Shown here: positions 13,901 through 28,900 of the stretch, in pieces
Numbering within the stretch: the stretch's first letter is position 1
How the letters are laid out: each line of letters opens with the position of its first letter
Source: Metellina segmentata
Taxonomy: Eukaryota; Arthropoda; Arachnida; Araneae; Tetragnathidae
DNA length: 64,000 bases
Direction of reading: 5' to 3'
Assembly: GCA_947359465.1 (NCBI GenBank)
Contig: OX375881.1
Coordinates: 79,397,287-79,461,286, forward strand
Program-made: the position numbers and the translations under genes
The notes under the pieces: generated by a model
Database searches by the model: none
What the model was told of the DNA's origin: nothing
What the model saw: the letters and a program-made list of their open reading frames with translations, nothing else

Positions 13901-16900
13901 AGTTACTTTTTTGAGAAGCATGTAACTTATCTGCATAGACGTTAACTCGGTTCGAAAAATAACTTTTGCAACTGAGTGTATAAATGTCATTACAAATCTA
14001 CTCAGTTGTTAAACAATGAATGTACCAACCAGTAATGTGATAATATAATTTGCTCATTGTAAATGTATCGATTGGTAACGATTTAAGAGCGATTTGTCTC
14101 CAACTCTGGTAACCTGTTTTATGATTTTATTGTCTTGGGTGCGCTAACCTCTTGAAATTAGAGACAAGTTTTCATGGTAACAAGATGTTCCTTTAGGTTA
14201 CTAGCAACTGTCGTACAGGTCTCAATAGGCCGCGTTTTTTTTTTAAACACTTAATGCTCCAAGTAACTCACTGTTGACAAAATTTGTTAATAAATTTAAT
14301 GGAACAAGATAACACAGAGTGTCACAAGTATTATTTATCTTAACATTTAATATAAATAGTTTGTGAGTTCACAGCATTTTGCTCGCTAAACATCAACCTC
14401 AGTAAATGGCAGTATTTGTTGCTTACTAGAATTTTTTTTTATTTTGAGTCTACTACCCCAATTGAGCTGTCACCTCTGTTGGGGTGCCAGCTCAGGTGTT
14501 GCCTCGTCATCTGACCGTAGTTTAAAAGTACGCTGGGTAGTCCTCGGCTCTTTCCCACAGGGGATTGACCCTGGATCGTCGCTAACAGCTCGTTGTGTTG
14601 CACCAGTATGACGTTAATTATAATACCGACCTACCTCTAAAGGATATGTTTAATTTCGACTGGCGTTTGTAGGCATAGAGGAAGCATGATAGTAGAGTGA
14701 GGAATGATAACATTTTTATGTGATGCAGATCAGGTGACCCAACATAGTATGAATGTGATGAATGTGAATGAATACTCAGGCTATTTCGTCTGCTGGGTGG
14801 AACCTACGATTCTTCATGACTTTTTCACGGAACAGGATAAGACGCCCACCCATTGCTTCCTCATCTGATTAATCCATCATATGATTGATCCGTCATCTGA
14901 TTGACCCATTGATAGATCATAAGATAGTATTAAACTTGCCGATTTTACCACTTTTGTCTCCATTCTATAGAAATGCGCTTTCGTACACCTACATTGTCAC
15001 AAAATGTTATATCTCGAAACTACTTTCAGAAGCAAAGCTAAGCCCACTTATATTTTATGTATATATATGGCTTCAACACGTCAACAACTAAAAGCATAGG
15101 GGAGGCATTTTATAAAACTCGATTATCCATTGAAGAAATAGTTTAAGACAATTAAGTGATATAATTTAGTAAAAAAAGCAAAACATTTAATTTCACTGTT
15201 AAGTTTACATTTTGAAACTGCCCCTACATTTCCATGTGTTCTGTATTCCAGAGAAATGCCCACGAAAAGAAGTATATAGTAAGTGCGAAGCTAACTGCCA
15301 GAGGAATTGCACGAACATCAATGACAATCCTAGTATTTGTCCTGGTATCTGTACTCCTGGATGCGTATGCGTCCGAGGTCTGGTACGAGACTCAAAAGGA
15401 CACTGCATAAGACCTTCGAGATGTCCAGGTTCGTAAAACTATCAATATGACTTTCTTAAAATTACTTAAATTTTATATTTCTAATTACTATTGCTATTGA
15501 CTTTGGTTTCTCTGATGCGTATGATACTGCACTACACTTGCGTGTAAAATTTAAGGGATACCACTAAAAGGTTACGACATGAAAAATAAATGAATTAGCA
15601 TGTGCGATTTGCATAGTCGAAGATATTTAGTAAATAAAATCTGGTGCATATTGATATTTCGGAATCGTAACGTCAAAGGCTCTAATATAGAAATTAATTC
15701 TGCTACCATAAGAATTCATCTACAACCTTATTCTTTGCTTTAAACGCGTTGCAAAGGCGGGATCAGTGTTCTAGGTGTTCATTCTGTCTACTAAGAACCA
15801 TCACCTAGTTTTACTTATATTATTAGTATTTTGTGTCATACCATCTAGTGTAGTGTCTCCGCTTCAGTTCAAAGATCATTTTTTACTAATCGTATGTATT
15901 TTTGCTATAATTTTGTTCCAGTACAGTACCGGTAACAACTAAGTGAGGTACTTAGGAATAATACTCTAATGTTTGTGAAAATTGAAACACTGTGAAAGAA
16001 TCATCAGAAATAAATGAAATTTATTCCACGTATTACTTATAATGTATTAAATAAACAGCCAAATTTAAAAAGCAATAAAAAAAAATGCCAAAAATCTCGT
16101 GCAGTCGCCGCGCTCAGCGATGAGAGCCTGTACACGTCATGGCATCGAATGATACAGATTCCGAATATCATGCCGAGGAATGGCATTCTAGATGACGTCT
16201 ATCTCATGCCAAAGTTCAGCCATACCCTCTACCCGATGAGCGGTACGAGCAAGTCACAGACCGATGTAATTCGAGACGTGCTCAAGGGGCGAAATATCAG
16301 GGGAACGTGCCGGCCATGGAAGAAACGGAACCAATCGTGCACTGAAGAAGACTTGTACACTCCGAATAACATGTGGACGGGCATTGTCTTGTTGAAATAT
16401 AGCTCCGGGAATGCGTTGCAGGAAGGGAAGGACCTCAGGCATATTCCCTGATGTCCCGCACTCTGTTCAGGGTCCTCAAAGATTGGAGTAGGCGGGTGAG
16501 TCCCTGACCATAACGCCAGGCGTTCGTCCAGTATGTTACTGAATAAGACACTCCGGGAGAAGGCGTTCAACTCTGTAGCGTCTGACGAGTACGCGTTCAT
16601 CGTTGCAGTCCAGATTGCAGTGGGACTCATTCGAGAAGACGGCTTGTTGTCAATCGGCACGCCATTGGATGTGTTTTTGTGTGAGCCCAATGCAGCCGGA
16701 AGCGTCGGTGGTTCAGAGTAAAGGGAATCATGCGCAGAGGAATCCATGAACGTAGCCCTTGGCGTAGCAGACGTCGACTAACCGCGGGACAGACAATAAC
16801 ACACCTGTAGACGCACTCCAATGATGTGCCAACGCACGATAGGACGTTGTATGGTCCGTCACCACCTTGTGAATGAGATGTCTGTAGTCCGGTGGTGACG

Positions 16901-19900
16901 TCAATTGCGTGGTCCACTGCTGGGGTTATGACTTCCGATTCCCAATGTTCCATCTCTTCCACATACAGATCACTGTTGTGGCATTACTTCCAGTGCGAGT
17001 GGTGATTTCACGATACGAAAATCCACCCTCACGGAAGCCGGTCATGCTGTTCCGTTAATTTCTCGTATGGCCATCTGCGCATTTGTTGAGGCAGATTGAC
17101 TTCGAATCAATAATTTACAACAAACGACGACACACACATTTACAGTGTTTTTTATACACGGCTCACTTGGAAGTTAAAGGTTGTTTCTCCACCCACACAT
17201 GCGTGATCGCTTTGTAATCCGAATCATTTGCATATCCTAACCTTTCTTGCATTTCCTGCATGTTTCGTTTAATTTGCAAGATTCCTTCATGGTGTTGCAA
17301 TTTTTCACAAACAGTAGCGTATTAAAATAACAAAAATTGAGTTGCATTTTGTTTGGGTTGCTTAACAGTAACACGGTACAAAATATAAGCGCTGTATATT
17401 ATTTAGGAAAATATCCATAAAAAGTCTGAAAAACTGATTTAGCACTATGAGTTAAAAACGTTTAGTATTCATTAGTTCGAAACGACCTATTGATGAGAAA
17501 TTTGGTACCTGCAGTTAAATTTTAATATAAATTTGAAACTGTGTCAAAAAAGGTTAGTTTTTTTTATATTGGAAATTATGAAGTTGGTGCTCAATTTAAT
17601 ATGAATATGCACCATATTCAAATTTCAAGCATTTGAGTGTAGTAGACTTTAGTTGCTTTCGAACGCCATCTTTGAATTTTCTCTACTGTTGAAATTGCTT
17701 AAATGAAGAGGGATGTTTTTTTTTCTCGCGACGGAACAGCGATCAAACATAAAGAAATAAATAATTAGAAGAAATATTTACTTCTCGACTGTTGGCTGTT
17801 GTTTCAAAGCTCAGGGGATAGAGCAATTATTGCAAATAATCCGGATTCTGAGAGTGTAAGAACATTTTTGACACGTCTAAAGAAAGATAATTTAAAAAAC
17901 ATCAATTGATTCCTGACTCTTCATGACAATACAGGGGGTAATCATATTTTACAAGTTATTGCGCTTACTAAGCTAGATTTGGTAAACGATCTAAAATGTT
18001 TGAGCTTCTTTGAGCTCTGGGTTTTTTGGCGAAAGGTTTTTCAGAGTTTATCTGCGAGTATTGTCTAAAGTATATATATACATATTCTGTGGCAGAGAAA
18101 TTCATGTTATCATGAGGTAAAAAAATTTGAAAATCGCCAATTTAAGGGACTGTTCTCTGGACGACGGGATATGTTTATAAGTAATAACATCAAGTAAAAT
18201 TAACTAAATGAAATTGTATTAATATTTGCTACTTGAGTTCTAATTTCTAGTAATTACTTCAGGGCATGATGAAGGACATTCTCATGAAGATGAAAGTGAT
18301 GAAGTTGAAGAATCAGTCGAAGATATAGAAGGTAAAGTGTTTTATATATATCATGTTGTCACAGGCCACTTTTATATACATTAGAAAAGATTTAAATATA
18401 TATATTTGTTTTTACGTGTGTGTTACGTTAAGAGTGAAAAATAAAATTGCAATTAGAAATTTCTATCTAAACAAATATGATAGAAACATAATAATAGCTT
18501 TTAAATGTCCCACGCAGACATGACGAACTATTGCGTTTTCTACTTCTTTAAAAAGTGAGAATACTTAAGTGTCCGTAATTGTTGTTTCTTTTCATAATTA
18601 ATGATATTAAAGGGACCATTGTGAAGGTTGAAACTATTGATACATCAATTGCCTTTGTAACCTATTGAAGTAGCTCAAAGGCACAACGAAGTCATTTAAT
18701 TATGAAGCCTACATGTGAGAGCTTATTCGATTTTGGTATGATAGAATAAAAAAAACAAAATCACATGTGCAATCCGAAATACTTGTATTTTAAATTTAAG
18801 TAAACGTAGCTATCAGTAACGTTAATATTTAATCAACACGTAAATTAGGTGTATGTATGTAAAATTATTCTTCCGGTGAAGGAATCGCTTGTAAATAAAA
18901 CATACAAGATGATTCGAAATTCCTGGAAAACTTGATAGGTATGTAAGTGGATCAAAAGTAAACTTTATTTCATCAAAAAGTGCACATACGTAATTGATGT
19001 ATGATCGTGTTAACCCTCCAAGATATTTTGACGATGTATATCGTCCAAGATCTGGTCAATTTTGGCCAATGACAAAGTATCTCATTCATCTAGATCTGAT
19101 AGGTTCTGTGAATTGCATAATACCTCGTCAAAACCAAAACTATTCTATACACTCCAAGGGGAAATGAAGATCCAAGACAAATTGTTCATCGCCTGGAATC
19201 TTGTGACAGTTTGAGTGAAGAGTTTTAAAAAATCATTCTCTTTTTAAACTTCGTCATTCACAATTTGGCTTTCTCACGTGATGGAGAATTGTACAAATTC
19301 CGAGATGGCTGCTTCTTAAATATCACACCGTTAACACTTACCTAATAGACGAGTACCGAATCGTCACATAGTTGCACTGTCAGGTTTCAATGTCCGGATT
19401 TTGTGTAAATGTAAGTGATGTAAATGCTACGTCTGCAAAACTTTCCGTACGATGGATTTCCCATCATCTACTTGTAACAGCTAGCGGGCTCGTGTCAGGA
19501 TTTCACTCAACTTCGAGTGGAACAACTTTCATTTCTGGAAAGCTCAGACTTCTCGACCAACTTGCATTATGCCTGCTGGCAGGCATGAAGTGTTCCGATT
19601 TCGCATTACCGGCCGTAGAAAAGGTAAAATGAATGACGATTTGGAACTCGTCTATTGGGAAAGCGCTCATGGCAATCTTTCAGCAGCTCTTCTGTTTCAA
19701 ATAGGCATCCTCATACGTTAGATACAAGCGTCTAAGAATTCGTGTAATGCCCAATCACTTGCGAAATCCTCTTTGCGAAAGGTAAAGTTGATGGAATGAA
19801 GTATTTGAAGAACGAAGTTTGAATGAAGTATTTGAAGAACGAAGTTTGAATGAAGTATTTGAAGAACGAAGTTTGAATGAAGAATTTCGAATAACCCTGT

Positions 19901-22900
19901 GTACTCACTCACTCAAATAAATCTTTTTTTATTTAAAAGCCTTCGAAATATAAAAACTAAAACTTAACTCCCATGTTTTTTTCACATGTTTACATCTGTA
20001 CCAGCATGAAAATTAGAAGATACGTAAGATATATGTGTTTTAAAAAATACATTAAATGGAATTTGCAGACTCTATTTAGTTCTACTCTAGTCCAAATAAA
20101 AGGTTTACAGGGTTTAAATAAAATTATAATAAATAATAAATTATTAAAATAAATTAAATTAATGTGTAAAAAAGATTATGAGGTAAGATAACTGGAGAAA
20201 AACTTTCTCAGGAATACTGCAATACCTAATGAAAGTTTAAAATCTCTAGATCAGGCCTGTGTAATACTACGTTATGTACTATAATGAGATATTATTTTAA
20301 AAGGCTGAATAGTCTGCCGTTGTGGTACATTGGTGTACCGACAAGAAATTTTGGATTAAATTCAGTACACAAATCATTGGTTTTCAAATTAAAAAAATTC
20401 AAAATTGATTCATTCTAGTGGAATAGTATTAATTTCTGTGAGTATCTTATTTTCGAATATGTTTTTACTGGAATAAAATAATTACAATGTTTCAGGATAC
20501 TGTTTTCAATTTATAATTTATACTAAATGCACATTGTTGGTGGAAATTGTTATTATTAATTCCTTTATTCATTGGATGTGATTTACATTTGTCTGTAAAA
20601 AGATTTTGGTGGACCGTGGTACTTAAATTTTATTTGCAATAGATCTTGGCCTGGAAAAATAGGCCCCCAATTACTAAATTATAAATTACTCTGCAGCCCA
20701 CGTATTTCATCATAACCTGCCTCCCACTAGGCGTGACGTGTGTTTTCTTGCGAATCCCTTAATGAGCACGCAGTTACCATCCCTCCCTACACAACCCTGT
20801 GTAGGTAGAGTGCCTATATAATAAGAGTGGCGACAAGGGACCAAATTTGGCCCAATGCACATGCGCGGCAGCCATTTTTCTACCAGAATCGGTTGCTGGG
20901 CGAATATGTTTCTTCCATCGGTTTCCCACATTTCCTCCTCTCTCTTTCTTTTGGCGATAGTGTTTATGTCCCGTAATTTTTATGCTCACGACTTATTGAA
21001 CTTGTTTTCGTGAATATTAACAAGAAAATGAATAAAGTTAAGCTTATAACTTCAGTGTTAAATAAAATAAGGTCTGATGTGTTGTCTCTCTCAGGCACAA
21101 GTTTGTTCTTTAAATTCTTTCCATGCTGTGTGATAGAAGTTCACGCATTAATTTTATAACATTAAATAAAAAATAGATTTGAAATGTCCTACTATTAATG
21201 GATAGTTCCTTAAAATAAAACTTTCTTTCAACCAACTGTTCAACACATGTAGTTTTTTTTAGTGTGATTAATCCTTTCCTTACATTAACCGAACCAGAAA
21301 AGATACTGAACATTTTTATTTGACCTTTTTAATGCATAACACAAAACTTTAACCCACTTAAATTTAATTTTAAGTTTCATCCATTTATACAAGTCAAAAG
21401 ACATGTAATTTCAAAAATAGTCAACACCATCAGTACACATTTGTTAAAAAATCTACCACATTTTCATATGAAAAATAGAATTAACAGATTGAAACTAAAT
21501 TATGAGCAAATATTGGCCTAAACATACAAGAATAATCTCAAGATAAAAAATAGTTAACAGCATTTGTACGCATTTATATCCAAATTCACAGATAAATGTT
21601 GATGTGGTGGTTTTGTTACGAGATCTAGCAGCAAAATAAAGATGAAAGTTTGCATCAAAAATAACACTTTTATATAAACATTTCTTTAATTATTTTTATA
21701 TAAAGAATTGCTACAATTTACTCTCTGCTTTTCTGATGATTCAATTCGGCATAGGTTATTGTAAACCTTTTGTAAGGAAACAGCTAAAAAAACAAAGCAT
21801 TATCAAAAGTTTAAAACTTGCTAACTGCCTTTTGCGCGTTGTTTACATCGCCAAAGTAGCGGGAAACAGCATGTTGTTAAAAAAAAGCTATTTACTTAAA
21901 AAGTCTTCAAATTTACACTGACAAAACACTAAAAAAATTATAAATAAACATTCTAGAACACGAAATGGAACACGAATAAGATATATTTTCTTTTTAATTT
22001 AATATACACACGTTTTTCTCGAACACACAAAAAGTTCCCATGTTAAGTCTACGGGAGCTGGGAAAAGACCGCTTCGGGCGGTAGAAAAGGTCTCTAAGCC
22101 AATCAGAAAGTGTTTCCTGTATGTCGCCACTCTTATTATATAGGCACTCTAGTAGTAGGAAAACAAGCGTCAACAAGTGAAGTAACATACTTACCGGAAG
22201 ATAATTATACTACAAAAACGCTATTGCCACCAGCATTTACCTTGACTGAAAAGTCTCTTAGTATGGTTCAAACTACATATATTTAATACAAATACAAATA
22301 TTGACGACCAGCTACAGGCTCGAGCCCAACAAGGCTGGTCCTTTGTTTATGAATTCCCCGATTCCCACTGACTATCCAATTGTATCTTAAATTCGCACAC
22401 TCCCTTTGAATTAACTATATTTTCTGGCAACGTGTTCCAACTGTCCATTACCCTATTAAAATAGTAGTTTTTCCTTAAAACCCGATTAAAATGTGTCTTA
22501 TTCAATTTATACCCATGACCCCTTGTTCTGTTATCCCTATTGAAATTTAAGCCCTCTGTGTCCCCTTGTTTTACAAACTTGAAAAGCTGAATCAAATCCC
22601 CCCTCCTTCTTCTTCTTTCCAGTGTATACATGTTTAGCTTACTTAAACGTTCATTATAGTCGAAATTTGCTAGCCCCTTTATTATTTTTGTAGCTTTGTG
22701 CTGAACCCTTTCAATTGATTCTATGTCCTTTCTTATATATGGAGCCCAGAATTGTACAGCATATTCTAGATGTGGTCTTACTAAACCCTTATATAACGGC
22801 AAGATTATATTCTTATCCCTTGAAGTTACAGTTTTTTTTAATATACCCCAATAACCTATTAGCCTTTTTACCCGCAGCTGAACAATGGTGACCCATTTTA

Positions 22901-25900
22901 AAATCCCTATGAATTATCACCCCAAGATACTTGACTGTTTCTCCCTCCTTTACCTTTACTCCCTGCAGACAGTACTCGGCTCCACTGTTCCTGTAACCCA
23001 TATGCAGAACTTGACATTTCCCTGCATTAAATGACATACCCCATTTTACAGCCCATTCGGATATCTTATCAAAATCCCCTTGTAAATTTTCTATCTGTAA
23101 CTTGGTATCCACTGTCCCTCATATTTTAAAGTCATCTGCAAATATACTAATTCTATTCTTGATCCCCTGACCTATATCATCTATGAAAATTATAAATAAA
23201 ATTGGTCCCAAAACTGATCCCTGAGGCACCCCACTTATAACTTCTGTCCACTGTGAATAATTTCCTTTTACCTGCACTCTCTGCTTTCTACCCAGTAACC
23301 AATTCTTTATCCATATTAATGTTTTCCCCTGAATCCCCAGCATTTCCAATTTAAACAGTCATGCCTCATGAGGTACTTTATCAAAAGCCTTTTGAAAATC
23401 TATGTACATGATATCCACACTGCTCTTATTATCCAGCTCCTCAGTAATTTTTTCGTAGAACTTCAAAAGGTTTGTAAATCAGGATCTGCCCTTCCTAAAC
23501 CCATACTGATTCTCTGATAACAGTCCTCCAAGTATAACATTATATGCTTTTTTAACAGCGATTCAAATATTTTGCAAATTACTGATGTTAGACTTACTGG
23601 TCTATAGTTGCCCGGATCACTTTGTATTCCCTTTTTGAAAATTGGAGTTATGTTGGCCAACTTCCAATCCATTGGTACCCAACCTGTGCTATATGTTGAA
23701 TTAAATATCGTGTGAATTACTTCCCCCAGTTCTTCCGCGCATTCGCGCGCAGTACTCTCGGATAAATATCGTCTGGCCCTGGTGCTTTAGATGGCTTAAT
23801 TGTTTTCAACTGATGTACTATTTCTTCCCTGTTAAATTTGAATTCTTTAATTATACCCCCTGCAAAGGCTCCATCCTTGGGATCCTTTTTTAAATTATAG
23901 TTACCATTGAAAACCCCCAGAAAAAAGTCATTTAACACGTTTGCCATTCCTACCTCGTCTTGAATGAACTCACCTCCCTTCCCCTCCAACGGGCCCAGTG
24001 TAGTACTAAATTTATTTTTACCACTTGCATATGCAAAAAATTCTTTTGGGTTTATATTTATTTCCCTTGCTAGTTTTTCCTCCAAGGACAACTTTTGCTT
24101 CCGACTAATAGTTTTAAACTCCTTTCTGGCTTTCTGATATGCCTCCTTGTCCCTGTCGATACCAGTGCTTTTATATACCCTGTATGTTCTTTGTTTTAAT
24201 TTTAAAGCTTTGTGTGTTTCCCCTGAAAACCACATAGGGAGCAATTTTCTAGATTTTCCTTTTTTCCTGAACGTTACATGTTTTTTTAACACCCTGTCTA
24301 ACTTATTCTTGAATTCCTCCCATTGTTCAGAATGATGCGGTGCTAATAATCCCCCTTTGAATGTTTCCTTTAACTCTTCCCTTATCCTATGAAAATTTAC
24401 CTTTCTGAAATTTGGAATTATCCTACTATTGATTGTGTATGCTGACTGAAAATTTATACTTAATCTGATACTTCTATGATCACTTTCTCCCAGTGGCTCA
24501 CCTATAACCAAATCCTGCACCCTATCCTCATCATTCCTGAAAATCAAATCCAATATTGCATTGTCCCTAGTATCTTCATACACCATCTGGTACAAAAAAC
24601 AATCCTGTATCACTTCCAAAAATTCTGCCCCTTTCCCATTTGTAGCTAGATTGTTTGTCCAGTCAATATTTGGATAGTTATAGTGCCCCATTAAAATTAA
24701 TTCTCCTTTTTGACATGCTTCGTTTATCAGATTGCATACGCTCTTTTCCTGCTCTTCACTACAAACAGGAGGTCTATATATATTACCTAGAATTAGTCCT
24801 TTGCCTTTGTCTGTATTCAGTTTCACCCAGACTGATTCTATACCCTCAGTTTTACTATTTAACTTTATTTCCGTACAGTTTAAAAATTCTCTCACATAAA
24901 TCAAAACCCCAGCCTCTTTCCTATTCACTCTGTCCTCCCTAAACATTGTGAATCCACTTAATTCTAAAATTTGTGCATCTTCATTGCTTGCCCAACTTTC
25001 AGTAATCCCAATGATATCTATATCCTCTGCTTGTGCAATTGCCTTGAGCTCATCCATTTTATTTCTCACACTGCGAGCATTACAATAAAATACTTTTAGC
25101 TTATCTTTCACCCTTATATTGCACTTTCCCCTTGTATTATTTGTCTTGGTATTGTTTTTCTCCCTTACATTGCACTTCCCCTTTGTATTGTTTGTCTCCT
25201 GCAATTTAGACCCTGTTCGTTTTCCTATGCAATTACTGTGTACTGTCAACCCTCTATGTCCTTCCCATCCCTGCCTGTATTCTAGTTTTTTGACTCCAGA
25301 ATGTTCAAAACCCGCTTGCCAACCTCCCTATTACCTATCAGGCTTAAATGCAAATTGTCCCTGCTTATCCAATCCCTCCTACACTCCTTCCAAACATCTA
25401 AAAATCTAACCTCCTCCCTCTCACACAAATCCCTTAACAACCCGTTCATCTTATTGGCCCTTTGATTTAACCACCCATTACCTACGTAGTAATCCTAATA
25501 CTGTTACCTCTACCCCATGAGACCTAATGCCTCTTAAAAGTGTTTCCGCTTCCCTCTTAAACTCAACATTAGTAGTCCTCTCTACATCATTTGTTCCCAC
25601 CCACACTACTGCCTTTTCCTCCCCTTTAATTACACCTGCCTTAATTGCATGTTTTACCCTGGCGCCTGGCAAGCAACACCTTGCAAAATTGCGCTTTTTG
25701 CGCCCTACCATTTCTCCCAAAACCCTAACCATTGAATCACCAACCACAACCCCTCTAGTTACCTTATCAACCTCATCCCCCTGATCTACGTGTCCCAAGT
25801 CTTCACATTGAACACCCTTTTCCACTCTGCAGACCTCACCTTCAAAGCCTCCAGCTCCTTCCTCAAATCACCCACCTCTAAGCAACTCTTGCATGTAAAT

Positions 25901-28900
25901 ACAACCTTCTCTGACATTTTAACCCCACTCATTCCACCCTTTCCTGCCTCAACCATATTCCCGCACAAGTCACATTCCACATAGAACTCCCCACTGGCTC
26001 CCTCTGTCCAGAAGCGGCTCAATCCCATGATAGTACTTTACGCAAGTCCAACTTGATTGGCTAGTTTCACGGGCTTGGCTTCACTTGGATATCTCGCCAA
26101 TCTGATTGTTGCAGTAACCATTTGATTTTGAATATGTGCGTTGTTTCGTAGAAATACAATACATGCACAGCGCCTCAGCGTACAGCGTAAGTGTCCAACA
26201 AGTTGACTCTGATTTGCTCCTCATATATATGTTGTATGGTTGTTGTTAGTAGTATTTCTTGCCAACTTATATTAAGGGTACTTATACTTTAAAAAGCTTC
26301 TTGTCGTGAAGCAACGATGGCGATAAAGTCACCCACCTTCAGATTAGCGTCGGCAGCGGAAGATGACTTCCCGAGTTCGAACCCAGCTGGCGGAAAAAGT
26401 TTTAGATCCTCCAAATTATTTTTTAAAAATTCCAATTTAATTCCTTTTAATTCTAATTTACTTTTCCTAATTTTTAATACCCTTTTTATATTTTTCCAAG
26501 CTTCCGTTGATTTTACATAAATAATCTAAGAACCACTCCTGAACTCACTACCAGCTGATATTTTTCCGACCCTCTGCCGTCCCCTTTGCTTTAGGATGAT
26601 GGTGTCGTATCCACCGCTGGCTTAGGACCATTCTGATGTAACAAAAAGCATACATAAAACACTAACTTATATAATTATTAACTTATATAACAAAAGGATA
26701 CAATTTTCGGCTCCCACCTCTACCCACCCATAGCCATGGATCTGAAAAGAAAAGAAGAAAGGAAGAGATGAATCGCCAACAACTATAAACCTTGATGACA
26801 TACGTATCTAGGTCATGTGATCCGATTAGCCAATCAAGTTGGACTTGCGTAAAGTACTATCATGGGATTGAAGCGCCTGTACTCTGTCCTCATCTCCTTG
26901 AACATTTAACTAAACCCATTCTAATCCAAAGTAACAATCAATGCACAGAAAAAGCACTAAACAAAATCAAACATACAGAAAACGCACTGTCAGATACACA
27001 GAAAAAGCACTGCACTGAAACAAATATACAGAAAAAGCTGGAATTAAATATCCTATAACCTTATATTAGTCAACTATAAACAAACAAGACACAAAATATT
27101 TAGGCCCAACAAGACATACGTGAATTAGGCTTAACGAGACATACGTGAATTAGGCCTAACGAGACTTGACAAGTCAAAAACTAAGTACAAGGACTATAAA
27201 AACACTTAGAAATGTTTGAACTAATAGAAATAGAAGTAATACACTGCTTAGTGCTAAATAAATGAAGAATAACGCAAAAATAACTTGAATTTCGCGGGAG
27301 TTCCGAAAACGCGACGCACACTGCTCGACACCTAGCGGCGGAATTTACTTTTCTTCGGGTGCTGTTCACTTAGTGGAAAGTACAACTTGACTTTAAGGTG
27401 AATTTTTAATTTGAGAAATATTATCTGACAGATATATCGTTCCTACTCGCATAGGTTCTTACTATTTACCCTAAAACCATGAAATGTTTGCAAAAACGAT
27501 ATTTCTTGATGTAGTACGAGGATTTTTTTGTTGTTTGAATTATAAAATAACCCTTATTGTTCTTTTTCATTTTATCTTTCACTGTGACTTCTTCGCTTAA
27601 GCATCATAATCGTGATATCTAAAATTTTAATTTGTACACGGTGATTAAATTGTTTAAATATATAAAAAAACAAGTCTTTCTGTGTACAGTGAGAATGTAT
27701 TCCACCTCTTTTTAAATTCTTTTCTTGATAGTGCAGTTTATTGAGATAATAATCGACTGTTAACTCTACAACAGGCTTCTACTTGTGTCACATTTCAACC
27801 TCAACTACCCTACCAACCTACCTTGTAACTAGCATTGGAATTAAAGATACAAATTTTTTTAGTGCCAAGTTAGTTACTTTAGTTAATAGAGATAGTTTTT
27901 TAGTCCGTATTATATAGTAGCTTTTGTCCATATACTAGCATTTGCTCTAAAAATAGCAATTCTAGTACCAGGCTATTTTCAAGCTAGTAACTTCACTAAA
28001 TAGTAGAAGTTTTAGTTCATACACAAGTAGATTTAGTTCTTATAATAGCACGCAATGGCACTAAAATATTAATTTTAGTACCAGGCTATTTTTAAGCCAG
28101 TAGCTTCAGTTAATAGTGGTAGTTTGAGTTTATATACAAGTAGCTTTGGTCCATACATAAGTGGCTTTCATTCCATATACTAGCATTGAGAATAAAATAT
28201 TGCATTTGTATTGATGGAAACAATTTTTTGATAAGTACATTATTATTTCAGCTCTAAGATACTGCCCACCGCATGAAGAGTTTATTGCCTGCAAAGCTCA
28301 CTGTGAGTTGAACTGTGGTAACAAGAATGAATCTACGGCTCGTTGCTTCCCTTCTGGAGTCTGTGTCTCTGGATGCAGATGTGTTACTGGATACGTACGA
28401 GGACCCAAAGGAACGTGCATTAAGCCTGTTCAATGTCCCAAAAATGATACCACCAGATATCCCGGTAAATGGAATTTATGAATATTTAAATCTGTCTAAT
28501 TCACAAATACACGAAAGAGGAGGTATTTCAAAAATCCAGTTAGAAAATACTATATTGAATGGAACAGTAATTTTCAATCTTTTTCATATCGTGACGCTCA
28601 TAAAATAATCATTAAAATTTTGTAACATACCAAAAAATATGTATTGTATTGACAAACGCCACCAACACCTGGAGTATACACACCATAACATTTATTTTCG
28701 GTCTGACTGCAAATTTGAATTTTCAATTTATGAATTCACATCCACAAAGCTAACTACTAGTAAGTAGGGACTGAAATTTAAGGAAGGAATGTCCCTCAAC
28801 ATCCATATTTAGAATGTTAAGTACGAACCATTATGAACAGATGCTCTAAGGGACTGAACCATTTTAACCAGTGAATAATTTTATGAAGGGGCACTAGCGA

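Larger units (their letters stand above)
22284..26035 (-). mobile_element. CR1-type LINE, nearly full length, frameshifted
   Basis: Reads right to left: ORF1 (26028-25250), ORF2 endonuclease (25249-23717), reverse transcriptase (about 23720-22813) and C-terminal part (22802-22347), then a short tail ending in (ATTTGT)-type repeats at 22284-22301. Low-copy tail repeats, an EEP endonuclease plus RT, and an esterase-bearing ORF1 are CR1-clade traits. 5'-truncated relatives lie at 31902 and 52016. Frameshifts near 25800, 23730, 23460, 23350, 23115 and 22810 make this copy inactive. Confidence 0.88.

Noticed and set aside
16014..16451. 145-codon plus-strand open frame
   Set aside because: Antisense to the decayed Tc1 transposase at 15969-17314; no family features of its own.
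24147..25409. Several plus-strand open frames of 60-96 codons
   Set aside because: Antisense shadows of the CR1 ORF2/ORF1 on the minus strand, rich in Leu/Ser/Pro as typical of such shadows.
26306..26400. GAGTTCGAACCC resembling a tRNA B box
   Set aside because: No A box at the right distance on either strand and no cloverleaf; not called as tRNA or SINE.
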